Assembly (NCBI GenBank): GCA_019637075.1
Contig: JAHBWI010000007.1
Span: 62,001 to 126,000 of the forward strand
DNA from: Nitrospiraceae bacterium
Lineage (GTDB): Bacteria; Nitrospirota; Nitrospiria; Nitrospirales; Nitrospiraceae
Direction of reading: 5' to 3'
DNA: 64,000 nucleotides
A model generated the notes under the pieces. That model made no database searches, was not told where the DNA came from, and worked only from the letters and a program-made list of their open reading frames with translations. Numbering within the stretch: the first letter of the stretch is position 1; every line of letters begins with the position of its first letter. Below, piece after piece: positions 34,565 to 42,854 of the stretch. Both the position numbers and the translations under genes were made by a program.

Positions 34565-35608
34565 TTAGTGTCGCGTGTTCAGCGGCTCGCAGCTCGACTC
34601 GGCAGTATGGTGGAACTTGTGTTCCGCAGGCTGGTAGTCGACCTCGATCGTGAATCCGAGGTCTTCGATCATTCCCCACACCTCGGGAGCCGGTTGACCC
34701 GGGGTCGTGAGATACCCGTTGACGAAGACCGAGTCGGCCGGATAGAGGGCCAATGGCTGCAGGCTGCGAAGGTTGTGCTCGCGCCCGCCGGCGATGCGGA
34801 TTTCGGTCTTGGGGTTGAGGAAGCGAAACAGGCACAGTGCTTTCAGGCATCGCTGCGGCGTCAACTGATGGCAGTTTTCCAGCGGGGTGCCTTGGGCAGG
34901 GTGCAGGGTGTTCAACGGAATTGAGTGGGGTTTGACCTCGCGGAGTGCCATTGCCAGATCGACGATATCCTCATCCCGCTCTCCCATCCCGACGATGCCG
35001 CCGGAACAAATTTCCAGGCCCGCCGTTCTGGCGTTGTTGATGGTGTTGAGCCGGTCCTTGAACGTATGCGTGCTACAGATCGACGAGTGATAGGCCTCGC
35101 TGGTGTTCAGATTGTGGTTCACGCGATCCACACCGGCCGCCTTCAGGCGTTTGGCCTGCTCCTCGTTCATCAGGCCGAGTGAGCAACAGACTTGGATCGG
35201 GTTTTCCGCCTTGATCGCCCGGACCGCGCCCGCAATCTCGTCGATGTCCCGGTCGAGGGGGCTGCGCCCGCTGATGACGATGCAATAGCGCTGGGCCTTC
35301 GCGGCGGCGGCGCGTCGGGCACCGTTGATCATCTGCTCGATGGGCAACAGGCCATACCGCTCGATTGGAGCCGTTGAGATCGAGGATTGGGAGCAATAGT
35401 GGCAATCTTCTTGGCAAGCGCCGCTTTTGGCGTTCAACAGCATTTGGAGCCGGACCGTCGTGCCGAAATAGCGTTCACGCACCCGAAAGGCGGCTTGGAG
35501 CAGTTCCAGGAGTTGGGAATCGGGGGTCTGCAGGACGTTCAGACATTCTTCACGGGTAAGCGGTTCGTCCCGCAGGGCCTTCTCGGATAGCGCGACAAAA
35601 TCAGTCAT
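34565..35608 (-). CDS. bioB: BioB, biotin synthase, 347 aa
   Basis: This radical SAM enzyme inserts sulfur into dethiobiotin. The AdoMet cluster motif is GACQEDCHYCSQSS (C-x3-C-x2-C) near residues 68-75, and later conserved blocks are CSSLGLMN-like CCSLGLM, HNLNTSEAYH and GGIVGMGE. Ribosome site CAGGAG upstream of ATG fits. No bioA, bioD or bioF is nearby. It converges with the YbbP-like permease and lies 96 bases downstream of the TPR zinc-ribbon gene, perhaps at the end of that long operon. Confidence 0.96.
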   Translation of the reverse strand: MTDFVALSEKALRDEPLTREECLNVLQTPDSQLLELLQAAFRVRERYFGTTVRLQMLLNAKSGACQEDCHYCSQSSISTAPIERYGLLPIEQMINGARRAAAAKAQRYCIVISGRSPLDRDIDEIAGAVRAIKAENPIQVCCSLGLMNEEQAKRLKAAGVDRVNHNLNTSEAYHSSICSTHTFKDRLNTINNARTAGLEICSGGIVGMGERDEDIVDLAMALREVKPHSIPLNTLHPAQGTPLENCHQLTPQRCLKALCLFRFLNPKTEIRIAGGREHNLRSLQPLALYPADSVFVNGYLTTPGQPAPEVWGMIEDLGFTIEVDYQPAEHKFHHTAESSCEPLNTRH

Positions 35609-35703
35609 TCCTGGTACTCCTGTGACGCAATCAAACGGGTGGTTTTCACGAACAGGATCGTTCGGGAGACCGCCGTGCCGGATGGAAATTGAGCGTTGAA
35701 ACC

Positions 35704-37104
35704 CTACACGGTTTCAAACGGAGATGCAATGCCTTGATAGGGCACGGTGCGGAGCCGGGCGCTTGAACCTTCACGGTCGCTGTCCGGCTTGTTGGCATCG
35801 AGCCAGGGGAGGGCAACGTAGGTGTTCCACCGGCCGCATCGGCGGCAGCGGCCCGACCACTCCGCCAACTCATGGTGGCAGTGGGTACAGAGGTAGGGGA
35901 CGACGACGCGCTTTTTGAATCCCAGCGCTTTCTTGAGTTCCAGCACCGCTTCGTCCATGTGCTGTTTGCGCAGGTACAGGTTGGCCATAATCTTGTGGTA
36001 ATCGACCAATTGCTCCTGTGCTCCATCCATGGTCGATAGGATATCGTAGGCTTCGTCGACCATTTCGAGTCGATAGTACAACTTGCCCAAGTAGAACTGG
36101 ATCACTGTGTTGCGCGGATCCAACTGGAGGGCTTCTTGGTAGACGCGAATGATTTCATCGGGCTCGCCGAGCTCGAGAAACAACTCCTCCAGCCGGTGCA
36201 GGATAATGATGCTCTTGGTTTTGGCGTAGATCTTCTTGAGGATTTCGACGGCGTTCTTCGTTTTGCCTTCACGAACCAGAATTTCTCCCAGGCCGATATA
36301 GGCTGGAAGGAAGGAGCGGTCTTTCTTGATCGCGCCGCGAAAATACCGCCGAGCCTTGTCCGGATGGCCTCGCTCCAGCAATTGGCGACCGACCTCATAC
36401 ATGCAGCCCAATAAGAGTGCCGCTTCCGCACGGCGCTCGCTCTCCGGCAGGCTGGCCTTGACCATGCGGTGTTGGATCTCCAAGGCGTCGCTCCACTTTT
36501 CCAGACGAATCTGGAGATCGCGCTTGCGCGTCAGGGCCGTGAGGTTGTCCGGTTCGATACGAAGAATCTTCTGCAGGGTCTGGAGTGCTTCCTCATAGCG
36601 ACGGGCTCCCTCCAAATCCTTCGCCAATTCCAGCAGGATTTCTACATTTCGTTCTTCGATGCGGTGTGCCTGTTGGTGCAAACGGATCGCTTCTGCAAAA
36701 TTGCTCTCCGACCGGTAGATGTTTCCCAGCCACAGGAGCGAGTCGGTACGGTTCGGGTCGATCAGAAGCGCGCGTTCGAAGAGGCTCACGGCATCGGCCG
36801 TCCGTTTGGACATGAACGCATGGGTTCCGTCCCGATGGAGCGAGTCGACTTTTTCTTTTCGCCGAACCAGGCGGTTGCTTCGCCAGTTGAGAAAGAAGTG
36901 CGAGGTTTCCTTAATGGTCACGACCAGGGCGACCAGCACGGCCCCGACCGCCATGGCGATCAAGACAAGGGTGACGGGGCTGAGTTCGAAGACGGCGGCG
37001 GGACCGGTACGAATCGAGACGGTGCCCGGGTTCAGCTCGCGGAAATAGCTGTAGAGAAAAATCCCGGCGCTGACCAGGAAAATCGTCGAGAGCAGTCGGA
37101 ACAT
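35704..37104 (-). CDS. LapA-LapB-like fusion: two N-terminal helices, TPR, C-terminal zinc ribbon, 466 aa
   Basis: Two membrane helices at about 1-20 and 43-66 enclose a short periplasmic loop as in LapA (DUF1049). They are followed by about nine TPR units (90-395) and a C-terminal rubredoxin-like ribbon (LCTHCHHELAEWSGRCRRCGRW) as in LapB/YciM. In E. coli LapB works with FtsH and YejM to control LpxC and thus LPS synthesis. In E. coli lapA and lapB are separate adjacent genes; here they appear as one chain. It begins five bases after rsfS in the same direction. Function in this genome is an inference from architecture. Confidence 0.88.
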   Translation of the reverse strand: MFRLLSTIFLVSAGIFLYSYFRELNPGTVSIRTGPAAVFELSPVTLVLIAMAVGAVLVALVVTIKETSHFFLNWRSNRLVRRKEKVDSLHRDGTHAFMSKRTADAVSLFERALLIDPNRTDSLLWLGNIYRSESNFAEAIRLHQQAHRIEERNVEILLELAKDLEGARRYEEALQTLQKILRIEPDNLTALTRKRDLQIRLEKWSDALEIQHRMVKASLPESERRAEAALLLGCMYEVGRQLLERGHPDKARRYFRGAIKKDRSFLPAYIGLGEILVREGKTKNAVEILKKIYAKTKSIIILHRLEELFLELGEPDEIIRVYQEALQLDPRNTVIQFYLGKLYYRLEMVDEAYDILSTMDGAQEQLVDYHKIMANLYLRKQHMDEAVLELKKALGFKKRVVVPYLCTHCHHELAEWSGRCRRCGRWNTYVALPWLDANKPDSDREGSSARLRTVPYQGIASPFETV

Positions 37105-37109
37105 GAGTC

Positions 37110-37529
37110 CTAGCCCTGTTTACGAGTCCGCGCTCGGCGTGGTGCCTTCTTCGCCGGGAGCGGAGGTTTGGCTGCCGTTCCACCCGGAATGCGCACGGAC
37201 CGCGCATCGCCCCAGAGACGTTCCAGGGCGTAATGTTCGCGGATGTCCTTTTGAAAGATGTGAGCCACCACGTCACCGAAGTCCATGACGATCCACTTGG
37301 CGGACGTAGACCCCTCCACGCTCAGCGGGGCGTGGCCCTGGGCACGGAGCACATCACTGACATGGTCCGCAATGGCGCGAGCCTGACGTTCCGATTCTCC
37401 GGAGCCCAGCACCAAATAGTCGGCGACGGAGGTGAGTTTCGCAATGTGCAGGATGAGGACGTCTGCGGCCTTCTTGTCGAGGATGGCTCCCGCAATGGCA
37501 AGAGCTTTGGCCTTTGATTCAGGTACGAT
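37110..37529 (-). CDS. rsfS: RsfS, ribosome silencing factor, with apparent ATC start, 139 aa
   Basis: RsfS binds ribosomal protein L14 and blocks subunit joining. The conserved region is complete when read from 37526: VPESKAKALAIAGAILDKKA, then DVLILHIAKLTSVADYLVLGSG, SAKWIVMDFGDVVAHIF and YALERLWGD. Between an in-frame TGA upstream and the conserved domain no ATG, GTG or TTG exists; the first canonical start (TTG/GTG in DYLVLG) would remove a third of the fold. ATC at 37527-37529 lies six bases after a perfect GGAGG (37536-37540), so it is the likely start. The gene overlaps the nadD end by 11 bases. A sequencing error or frameshift is the alternative. A basic tail of about 25 residues follows the domain. 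Confidence 0.85.
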   Translation of the reverse strand: MVPESKAKALAIAGAILDKKAADVLILHIAKLTSVADYLVLGSGESERQARAIADHVSDVLRAQGHAPLSVEGSTSAKWIVMDFGDVVAHIFQKDIREHYALERLWGDARSVRIPGGTAAKPPLPAKKAPRRARTRKQG

Positions 37530-38199
37530 CGGCGTCCTCCATGTATAACTTGTGAGTCAGTATATAAGATTCGACCTGGACGGGCAACAGATTTGCCAGC
37601 GATGCCTGCTGCCGCAGGCGAGTTCTGATTTCGGAGGCCGATACGTCGCACGGGGGAAGCTTGAGCAGGATGAGCGTGGAGCGAGATGAGAGCGGGAGGT
37701 CGGCTCGAGTTTGGGTGCCGGCATCCAAGGCGGCCAGGGTGGCGACCGAAGTGGTCTTGAAGGCCGGCAGCTTGGTCAGGCTTTGGAAGGACGTCGCCGG
37801 TCTCGAAATGACGATGAAGTGGCACAGGCTCAGAAGAGTATCTGATTCCTTCCAAGATGGCACATCGAGAAAGGCATCCAGCCCCACGATAAAAAACAGC
37901 TCTGTGCCTGGCTCCTGCTCCGGAAGGAGGGCACGGAGGGTATCGATGGTGTAGGACTTTCCCGGCCGGCGGAGTTCGAGATCGCTGGCTGAAAATCCCT
38001 CGTCATCCTGGATGGCCAATTCCACCATTCGGAGGCGGTGATGGGCGGAGGCAAACGACCCGGGTGGTTTATGTGGTGGGTCGCCCGTAGGAATGAACAG
38101 AATGCGGTCGAGGCCGACGCACGACCTGGCGGCGCGGGCAACGGACAGGTGGCATTTGTGAATCGGATTAAAGCTGCCGCCGAGGATTCCGAGCTTCAT
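37519..38199 (-). CDS. nadD: NadD, nicotinate-nucleotide adenylyltransferase, 226 aa
   Basis: NadD adenylylates nicotinate mononucleotide in NAD synthesis. The nucleotidyltransferase motif GGSFNPIHKCHL (GxFxPxHxxH) is at residues 7-18 and the second motif VSASEIRTRL is near the C-terminus. The order obgE-proB-nadD-rsfS is common in bacteria. Its last eleven bases overlap the proposed rsfS start, and its final codons contain the rsfS ribosome site. The start at 38199 is an ATG. Confidence 0.96.
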   Translation of the reverse strand: MKLGILGGSFNPIHKCHLSVARAARSCVGLDRILFIPTGDPPHKPPGSFASAHHRLRMVELAIQDDEGFSASDLELRRPGKSYTIDTLRALLPEQEPGTELFFIVGLDAFLDVPSWKESDTLLSLCHFIVISRPATSFQSLTKLPAFKTTSVATLAALDAGTQTRADLPLSSRSTLILLKLPPCDVSASEIRTRLRQQASLANLLPVQVESYILTHKLYMEDADRT

Positions 38200-38250
38200 G
38201 TTTGACCGTCCACGAACCGGCCGGTTAATGCTCTCGAGCCCCGGGCATTG

Positions 38251-39381
38251 TTACAAGGGAGACAGCAGGACCAGGTTGTCGCGATGAATTACTTCTTCGT
38301 ATTCTTGCAGACCGGGGATCTGCTGGATTTCGAGAGTCTTGAGCCCCTTGATACGCACGAGTGTGTCAGAGGAAAAGTTGACCAGCCCCTTCGCGAACTC
38401 CCTGCCGTCCGGTGTGGCGCAGGCCACGGGATCTCCTGCATCAAACTGGCCGGTCACGTCCAAGATACCCGAGGCGAGTAGGCTTTTCCCTTTTTGCGTC
38501 AGCGCATCGACCGCGCCCTGATCGAGCTTCAGTTGCCCACGGGCCCGGAGGGTAAAGGCGATCCAGTGTTTGCGGCTATTGAGTCTGCGCCCCTTCGCGA
38601 GAAACAAACTTCCGGCTTCTTTCCCAGTCAGCGCATCAGGCAGCAATCCCGGGACGGTGCCATTGAGGATGAGCGTGGCGACTCCGTACTCGCCCACCTT
38701 CTTAGCCGCGCGGATTTTTGTCGCCATGCCGCCGGTGCCTTCGAAGGTCGAGGATATGCCTGCTCGTCGCTCGATATCCTCATTGATTTCAGGAATGACT
38801 GGGATCAGCGTCGCCGTGGGATCTTTGCGCGGATCGACGGTAAAGAGCCCTTCGACATCCGAGAGGATCACGAGCAAATCGGCATCGATGAGGTGTGCGA
38901 CCTGGGCCGCCAGCGTATCGTTATCGCCGACGCGGATTTCCTCCACCGCCACCGTGTCGTTCTCATTAATGACGGGGATGACACCGAATCCAATCAAGGT
39001 TGTGAGGGTGTGCCGGGCATTCAAAAACCTTCGGCGATCCGCCAAGTCAGCATGAGTGAGCAGCACTTGCGCCACGCGAAGATCGAGCGGCTCGAAGGCC
39101 TTTTCATAGGCCCACATGAGTTGACTCTGGCCGACTGCGGCGGCCGCCTGCTTGACCGGCAGGCTCTTGGGATATTCTCGAAGCCCAAGCTTTTTGATGC
39201 CGGACACGACCGCACCGGACGAAACCAGGACGATCTCTCGTCCCTGTCCTCGCACCGCGGCCACCTCGCCGGCGAGTCGCTCGATACGGTCAGCACTCAG
39301 CCCCTGCGCACGCGAGGCGACCAAGCTACTACCGATCTTGACGACGACGCGCCGTGCCTGTTTTAGGAGTTCGTCTCGCAC
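38251..39381 (-). CDS. proB: ProB, glutamate 5-kinase with PUA domain, 376 aa
   Basis: ProB makes glutamyl 5-phosphate, the first step of proline synthesis. The amino acid kinase domain shows VVVKIGSSLVA near the N-terminus, VSSGAVVSGI and NDNDTLAA-like VGDNDTLAAQVA; the C-terminal PUA domain (about 285-376) is present. The GTG start overlaps the obgE end by 19 bases, so translation is probably coupled. proA is not in the window. Confidence 0.96.
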   Translation of the reverse strand: MRDELLKQARRVVVKIGSSLVASRAQGLSADRIERLAGEVAAVRGQGREIVLVSSGAVVSGIKKLGLREYPKSLPVKQAAAAVGQSQLMWAYEKAFEPLDLRVAQVLLTHADLADRRRFLNARHTLTTLIGFGVIPVINENDTVAVEEIRVGDNDTLAAQVAHLIDADLLVILSDVEGLFTVDPRKDPTATLIPVIPEINEDIERRAGISSTFEGTGGMATKIRAAKKVGEYGVATLILNGTVPGLLPDALTGKEAGSLFLAKGRRLNSRKHWIAFTLRARGQLKLDQGAVDALTQKGKSLLASGILDVTGQFDAGDPVACATPDGREFAKGLVNFSSDTLVRIKGLKTLEIQQIPGLQEYEEVIHRDNLVLLSPL

Positions 39382-40394
39382 GAGGATGTCCGTAGCCGTT
39401 CAACTTGTTGTCCCACGTAGAGGATGAGAGCGTCGAGTCCTTCGCGGGTGGCAGCCGAGATGGCGAAGAAGGGCAGTTTCTTTCGCTGGCAGTACTTGCG
39501 CAATCGATCAAGGCGCTCGCCGTCGCCTTTCACGTCGATCTTGCTCCCGACCACCGCAAACGGACGGCTCGCCAGTGCCTCGTCATACGCCGTCAGCTCG
39601 CGCCGCATAATCTCGAAACTGCTGACCGGGTCATCCTGGGTCCATTCTGACACGTCGATTATATGGAGTAGCAGGCTGGTCCGTTCGACATGCCGAAGGA
39701 ATTGAAAGCCCAACCCCTTGCCTTCGTGCGCGCCTTCAATGAGACCGGGGATGTCGGCGATCACGAAGCTCTGTTCTTCGGTCCACCGGACGACGGCCAG
39801 GTTGGGCGTGAGCGTGGTAAAGGGATAATCGGCAATCTTGGGGCGTGCCGATGAAACGGCTGAGATGAGGGTAGACTTGCCGGCGTTGGGATAACCGACG
39901 AGACCCACATCGGCGAGCAGCTTGAGCTCGATCCGCAGCATCCGCATTTCACCCGGCGTGCCTGGTTCGAAATGAGTCGGGACGCGGTTGGTGGAGGTGG
40001 CGAAGTTGGAATTGCCCTTTCCTCCACGGCCGCCCTGCGCGACGACGCAGGACTCTCCATCGGCTGTGAGGTCGGCCAGGAGTTCCTCTGTGGTGTCGTC
40101 GAAGATCATGGAACCGACCGGCACCGGAATGGTGACGTCGGCGCCCGTGCGCCCGTGGCAATTGCTGCCGCCGCCCGACTGACCGTTTTCCGCTTCGTAA
40201 TGCTTTTGGTAACGAAGATCCAGGAGGGTGCTGAGCCTGGTGGACGCCATGACGACGACGTTGCCTCCGTGGCCGCCGTCTCCGCCATCAGGGCCTCCGC
40301 GAGGCACATATTTCTCGCGCCTGAAGCTGCAGGCGCCGCTTCCGCCCTGTCCGGCCGTCACCTGAATTCGGACTTGATCGACAAACGTGGACAT
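39363..40394 (-). CDS. obgE: ObgE/CgtA GTPase, 343 aa
   Basis: ObgE is a ribosome-associated GTPase in 50S assembly and stress response. The glycine-rich Obg fold begins FVDQVRIQVTAGQGGSGACS, with GGDGGHGGNV; the G domain has GYPNAGKST (G1) and DIPGLIEGAHEGKGLG (G3). ATG 40394 matches the family N-terminus better than TTG 40406. The gene follows rpmA, as in most bacteria, with a 130-base gap that contains a hairpin. Confidence 0.97.
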   Translation of the reverse strand: MSTFVDQVRIQVTAGQGGSGACSFRREKYVPRGGPDGGDGGHGGNVVVMASTRLSTLLDLRYQKHYEAENGQSGGGSNCHGRTGADVTIPVPVGSMIFDDTTEELLADLTADGESCVVAQGGRGGKGNSNFATSTNRVPTHFEPGTPGEMRMLRIELKLLADVGLVGYPNAGKSTLISAVSSARPKIADYPFTTLTPNLAVVRWTEEQSFVIADIPGLIEGAHEGKGLGFQFLRHVERTSLLLHIIDVSEWTQDDPVSSFEIMRRELTAYDEALASRPFAVVGSKIDVKGDGERLDRLRKYCQRKKLPFFAISAATREGLDALILYVGQQVERLRTSSCETNS

Positions 40395-40503
40395 CGTGTA
40401 TGCCAACCCCGTGAAAAGCTGCGGGGGAGCGCGCTAGTATAGCGTATCACCCTGGTCCGAGAAGAGGAGAGACGAGGGAGGCAGAGAAGATCGAGGAGTA
40501 AGG

Positions 40504-40530
40504 GGCGTGAGTCGGAACTCGACTCACGCC
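40504..40530 (-). terminator. Hairpin after rpmA
   Basis: An 11-bp perfect stem GGCGTGAGTCG with its complement and a five-base loop overlaps the rpmA stop codon. The tail is not U-rich, so it may attenuate rather than stop transcription into obgE. Confidence 0.5.
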
Positions 40531-40787
40531 TTCGAGGTGGCGGGATAGACGCTGACCTTTTGCCGGCCGCGACCGCCTTCGAATTTCACCACTCCGGTCA
40601 CTGTGGCAAATAGGGTATGATCTCTGCCGAGCCCGACGTTGAAGCCCGGGAAAAACTTCGTCCCGCGCTGACGCACGATAATGGAGCCGGCCGTGACCGT
40701 CTCACCACCATATGCTTTGACGCCTAGGTACTGCGGATTACTATCGCGGCCGTTCCTTGTGGAGCCGCCGCCTTTGTTTGTTGCCAT
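40524..40787 (-). CDS. rpmA: Ribosomal protein bL27, 87 aa
   Basis: bL27 sits near the peptidyl-transferase centre. The N-terminus [20 protein letters not shown] and the block [15 protein letters not shown] are diagnostic. GGAGA about eight bases before the ATG is a suitable ribosome site. It follows rplU by 25 bases. Its N-terminus is short, without the cleaved extension seen in Firmicutes. Confidence 0.97.
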   Translation of the reverse strand: MATNKGGGSTRNGRDSNPQYLGVKAYGGETVTAGSIIVRQRGTKFFPGFNVGLGRDHTLFATVTGVVKFEGGRGRQKVSVYPATSKA

Positions 40788-40812
40788 GGAAGGTGTCTCC
40801 CGCGCTGATTGA

Positions 40813-41127
40813 TTACTTGGTTTCGATACCGGTCACGCGCAGTTGCGTATAGCCCTGGCGGTGACCGCGGGTGCGACGATAGTTCTTGCGGCGCTTCTTC
40901 TTGAACACGGTAATCGAGCGCGTACGACCTTGGCGCACGATTTCAGCTGTAATGCGGGCACCCGCCACCAGTGGTTGGCCAATCAGGACTCCGTTAGTCC
41001 CATGCACCAGCCGCACGGTCTCGAGTTGCACAGAGCTGCCGATCTCGCCAGGAAGCGACTCGACTTGCAGAACTGTCCCCGTCTCTACCCGGTACTGTTT
41101 CCCACCTGTCTCTACAATAGCGTACAT
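40813..41127 (-). CDS. rplU: Ribosomal protein bL21, 104 aa
   Basis: bL21 is a 50S assembly protein. The start [17 protein letters not shown] and the C-terminal block [20 protein letters not shown] are diagnostic. ATG 41127 follows a GAGGAGAGAG ribosome site; the longer frame to 41169 runs into the promoter. It heads the operon running to lapAB-like and perhaps bioB. Confidence 0.97.
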   Translation of the reverse strand: MYAIVETGGKQYRVETGTVLQVESLPGEIGSSVQLETVRLVHGTNGVLIGQPLVAGARITAEIVRQGRTRSITVFKKKRRKNYRRTRGHRQGYTQLRVTGIETK

Positions 41128-41161
41128 AGTGATCTCTCTCCTCGTCAGCAGAACGTCAACC

Positions 41162-41189
41162 AGTATCATAGCCGTCGATCCAGTGTCAA
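41162..41189 (-). promoter_or_regulatory. Promoter for the rplU operon
   Basis: A perfect -35 TTGACA (41184-41189) and GATACT (41162-41167) are separated by 16 bases on the minus strand. The start would be near 41155, giving a leader of about 28 bases before rplU. Confidence 0.6.
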
Positions 41190-41357
41190 GAAATTGAGGT
41201 GCGAAGTTTCAAAATCATCGGGCTCGCATCCGGCCCCGGACGCGTGGCGGTGGAAGGGGAAATTTGTTCCATGCGCTGGACACGGGAACATGTCGATCCA
41301 GGAGAAACCGGCCGATCAGGTGCAGGCGGTTCTTGACGCTCCTCCGGACCCGCTGCT

Positions 41358-42284
41358 ATGATCCGCCGCATGTTGCAAGCCAGCGAAAAAATTTGGATGG
41401 ATGGAAAATTGGTGCCCTGGGCCGACGCGCAGGTGCACGTGTTGACGCATTCCCTGCACTATGGATTGGCCGCATTCGAGGGCATCCGATGCTATAAGGG
41501 CAAGAGCGGGTCGGCGATTTTCAGGCTGACCGAGCACGTGGACCGACTATTCGAATCGGCCCACATCGGGCTCATAGAAATCCCGTACGACCGGAAACAA
41601 ATCACCGAGGCCATCATCGAGACGGTTCGGGCCAACCGCCTGGAGGCCTGTTACATTCGTCCTCTGGTCTACATCGGCTATGGTGCCATGGGGCTCTATC
41701 CAGGTGAGAATCCGATCCGCGTGAGCATCGCCGCATGGAAGTGGGGAACGTATCTGGGTGATGAAGCCCTGGCCAAGGGAATTCGAGCCAGAGTGTCATC
41801 CTTCACACGGCACCATGTGAACGTGTCGATGACTCGCGGTAAGATTTCCGGCTACTATGTCAATTCCATTCTGGCCAAGCGCGAGGTCAAGGCGGACGGC
41901 TACGACGAAGCGATCATGCTCGATCCGGAAGGCTATGTCGCCGAAGGAACCGGAGAAAACGTGTTCATCGTCCGGCGCGGTGTGCTCAAGACGACGCCAC
42001 TGACGTCGATCCTTGAGGGGATCACCCGCAATTCCATTCTGCAGCTGGCCAGGGAACGGAACCTCCCGGTTGAGGAGGAGCGTTTCACGCGTGATGAAAT
42101 GTATGTCGCGGATGAAGTGTTCGTGACTGGTACTGCTGCCGAACTGACCCCGGTGACGGAGATCGACCGACGGAAGGTTGGCACCGGGCGTCCTGGGCCC
42201 ATCACACAGGCTCTTCAGAAGACGTTTTTCGATATTGTGACAGGGGCGGATGAGAAGCACCGCTATTGGCTCGCCCCGGTTTAA
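41358..42284 (+). CDS. ilvE: IlvE, branched-chain amino acid aminotransferase, 308 aa
   Basis: This fold-type IV PLP enzyme moves amino groups to and from Leu, Ile and Val. Diagnostic blocks are HSLHYGLAAFEGIRCY, the catalytic Lys in GKISGYYVNSILAK, and GYVAEGTGENVFIV with the later TGTAAELTPV. The length is typical. ATG 41358 and ATG 41370 are both possible, and neither has a clear ribosome site. A GC-rich hairpin follows the stop. No other branched-chain gene is in the window. Confidence 0.95.
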   Translation: MIRRMLQASEKIWMDGKLVPWADAQVHVLTHSLHYGLAAFEGIRCYKGKSGSAIFRLTEHVDRLFESAHIGLIEIPYDRKQITEAIIETVRANRLEACYIRPLVYIGYGAMGLYPGENPIRVSIAAWKWGTYLGDEALAKGIRARVSSFTRHHVNVSMTRGKISGYYVNSILAKREVKADGYDEAIMLDPEGYVAEGTGENVFIVRRGVLKTTPLTSILEGITRNSILQLARERNLPVEEERFTRDEMYVADEVFVTGTAAELTPVTEIDRRKVGTGRPGPITQALQKTFFDIVTGADEKHRYWLAPV

Positions 42285-42291
42285 TCTCATT

Positions 42292-42313
42292 CGGACCGCC
42301 CCAGGGCGGTCCG
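42292..42313. terminator. Hairpin between ilvE and secG
   Basis: CGGACCGCCC and GGGCGGTCCG form a 10-bp perfect stem with a two-base loop (or nine pairs with a four-base loop). It sits seven bases after the ilvE stop. T-richness downstream is poor. Confidence 0.55.
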
Positions 42314-42496
42314 CCGCAATCCTCTTCCCCATACAATTCTGCGATTAGATTGTCGGCGCGCCGGCATGCGCGGCAAATATTCGTGCGGATTTACCGGCTT
42401 CTTATGTCATGAGGGCAGAGATGATCTGAGCCGAGACGGTTGGTTGGCGCACGGTAGCGCTTCGGAGGAATGGCTGGCGTGGATCGGAAACCGGGA

Positions 42497-42841
42497 CTAG
42501 TGCGAGCCTTCGGTCGAGCTATGGGAATCGGTTGAAGCAGGCTTCGAGGTGTCGGGAGCGGGCGAACTCGCGGCTGGCTTCTTGTTCAAATCGATCACGG
42601 TCGATGAAAAGGTCCGGTCTTTAGCCAAGATGGCCAGCGACAGCGATGTGAACATGAACACGAAGGCGGTGATCACGGTGAACTTGCTGAGAAAGTTGGC
42701 TGGGCCGCGGCTGCCGAAGACCGTCTGGCTGGACCCACCGAAGGCCGCTCCGATTTCGGCACCCTTGCCCGACTGCAAGAGAATGGCTCCGATCATCAGC
42801 AGGCACACAATGACGTGAACGATCACCAGCAAGGTATACAT
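42497..42841 (-). CDS. secG: SecG, preprotein translocase subunit, 114 aa
   Basis: SecG supports SecYE during export. Two hydrophobic helices (YTLLVIVHVIVCLLMIGAILL and FTVITAFVFMFTSLSLAILA) flank the conserved loop QSGKGAEIGAAFGGSSQTVFGSRG. An acidic Ser/Pro-rich tail of about 30 residues is longer than in E. coli. ATG 42841 matches the family N-terminus. It is the last gene of the gap-pgk-tpiA-secG operon, 13 bases after tpiA, an order seen in many bacteria. Confidence 0.95.
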   Translation of the reverse strand: MYTLLVIVHVIVCLLMIGAILLQSGKGAEIGAAFGGSSQTVFGSRGPANFLSKFTVITAFVFMFTSLSLAILAKDRTFSSTVIDLNKKPAASSPAPDTSKPASTDSHSSTEGSH

Positions 42842-42854
42842 GTCACTCGATTCT

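Noticed and set aside
38215-38226. 12-bp palindrome AACCGGCCGGTT between proB and nadD
   Set aside because: It is short, has no neighbouring promoter and lies within a tight operon, so no regulatory claim is made.
42314-42496. Possible tRNA after secG (a position where tRNA-Leu occurs in some bacteria)
   Set aside because: No T-loop GTTC motif or acceptor pairing was found on either strand; only short GC-rich palindromes were seen.
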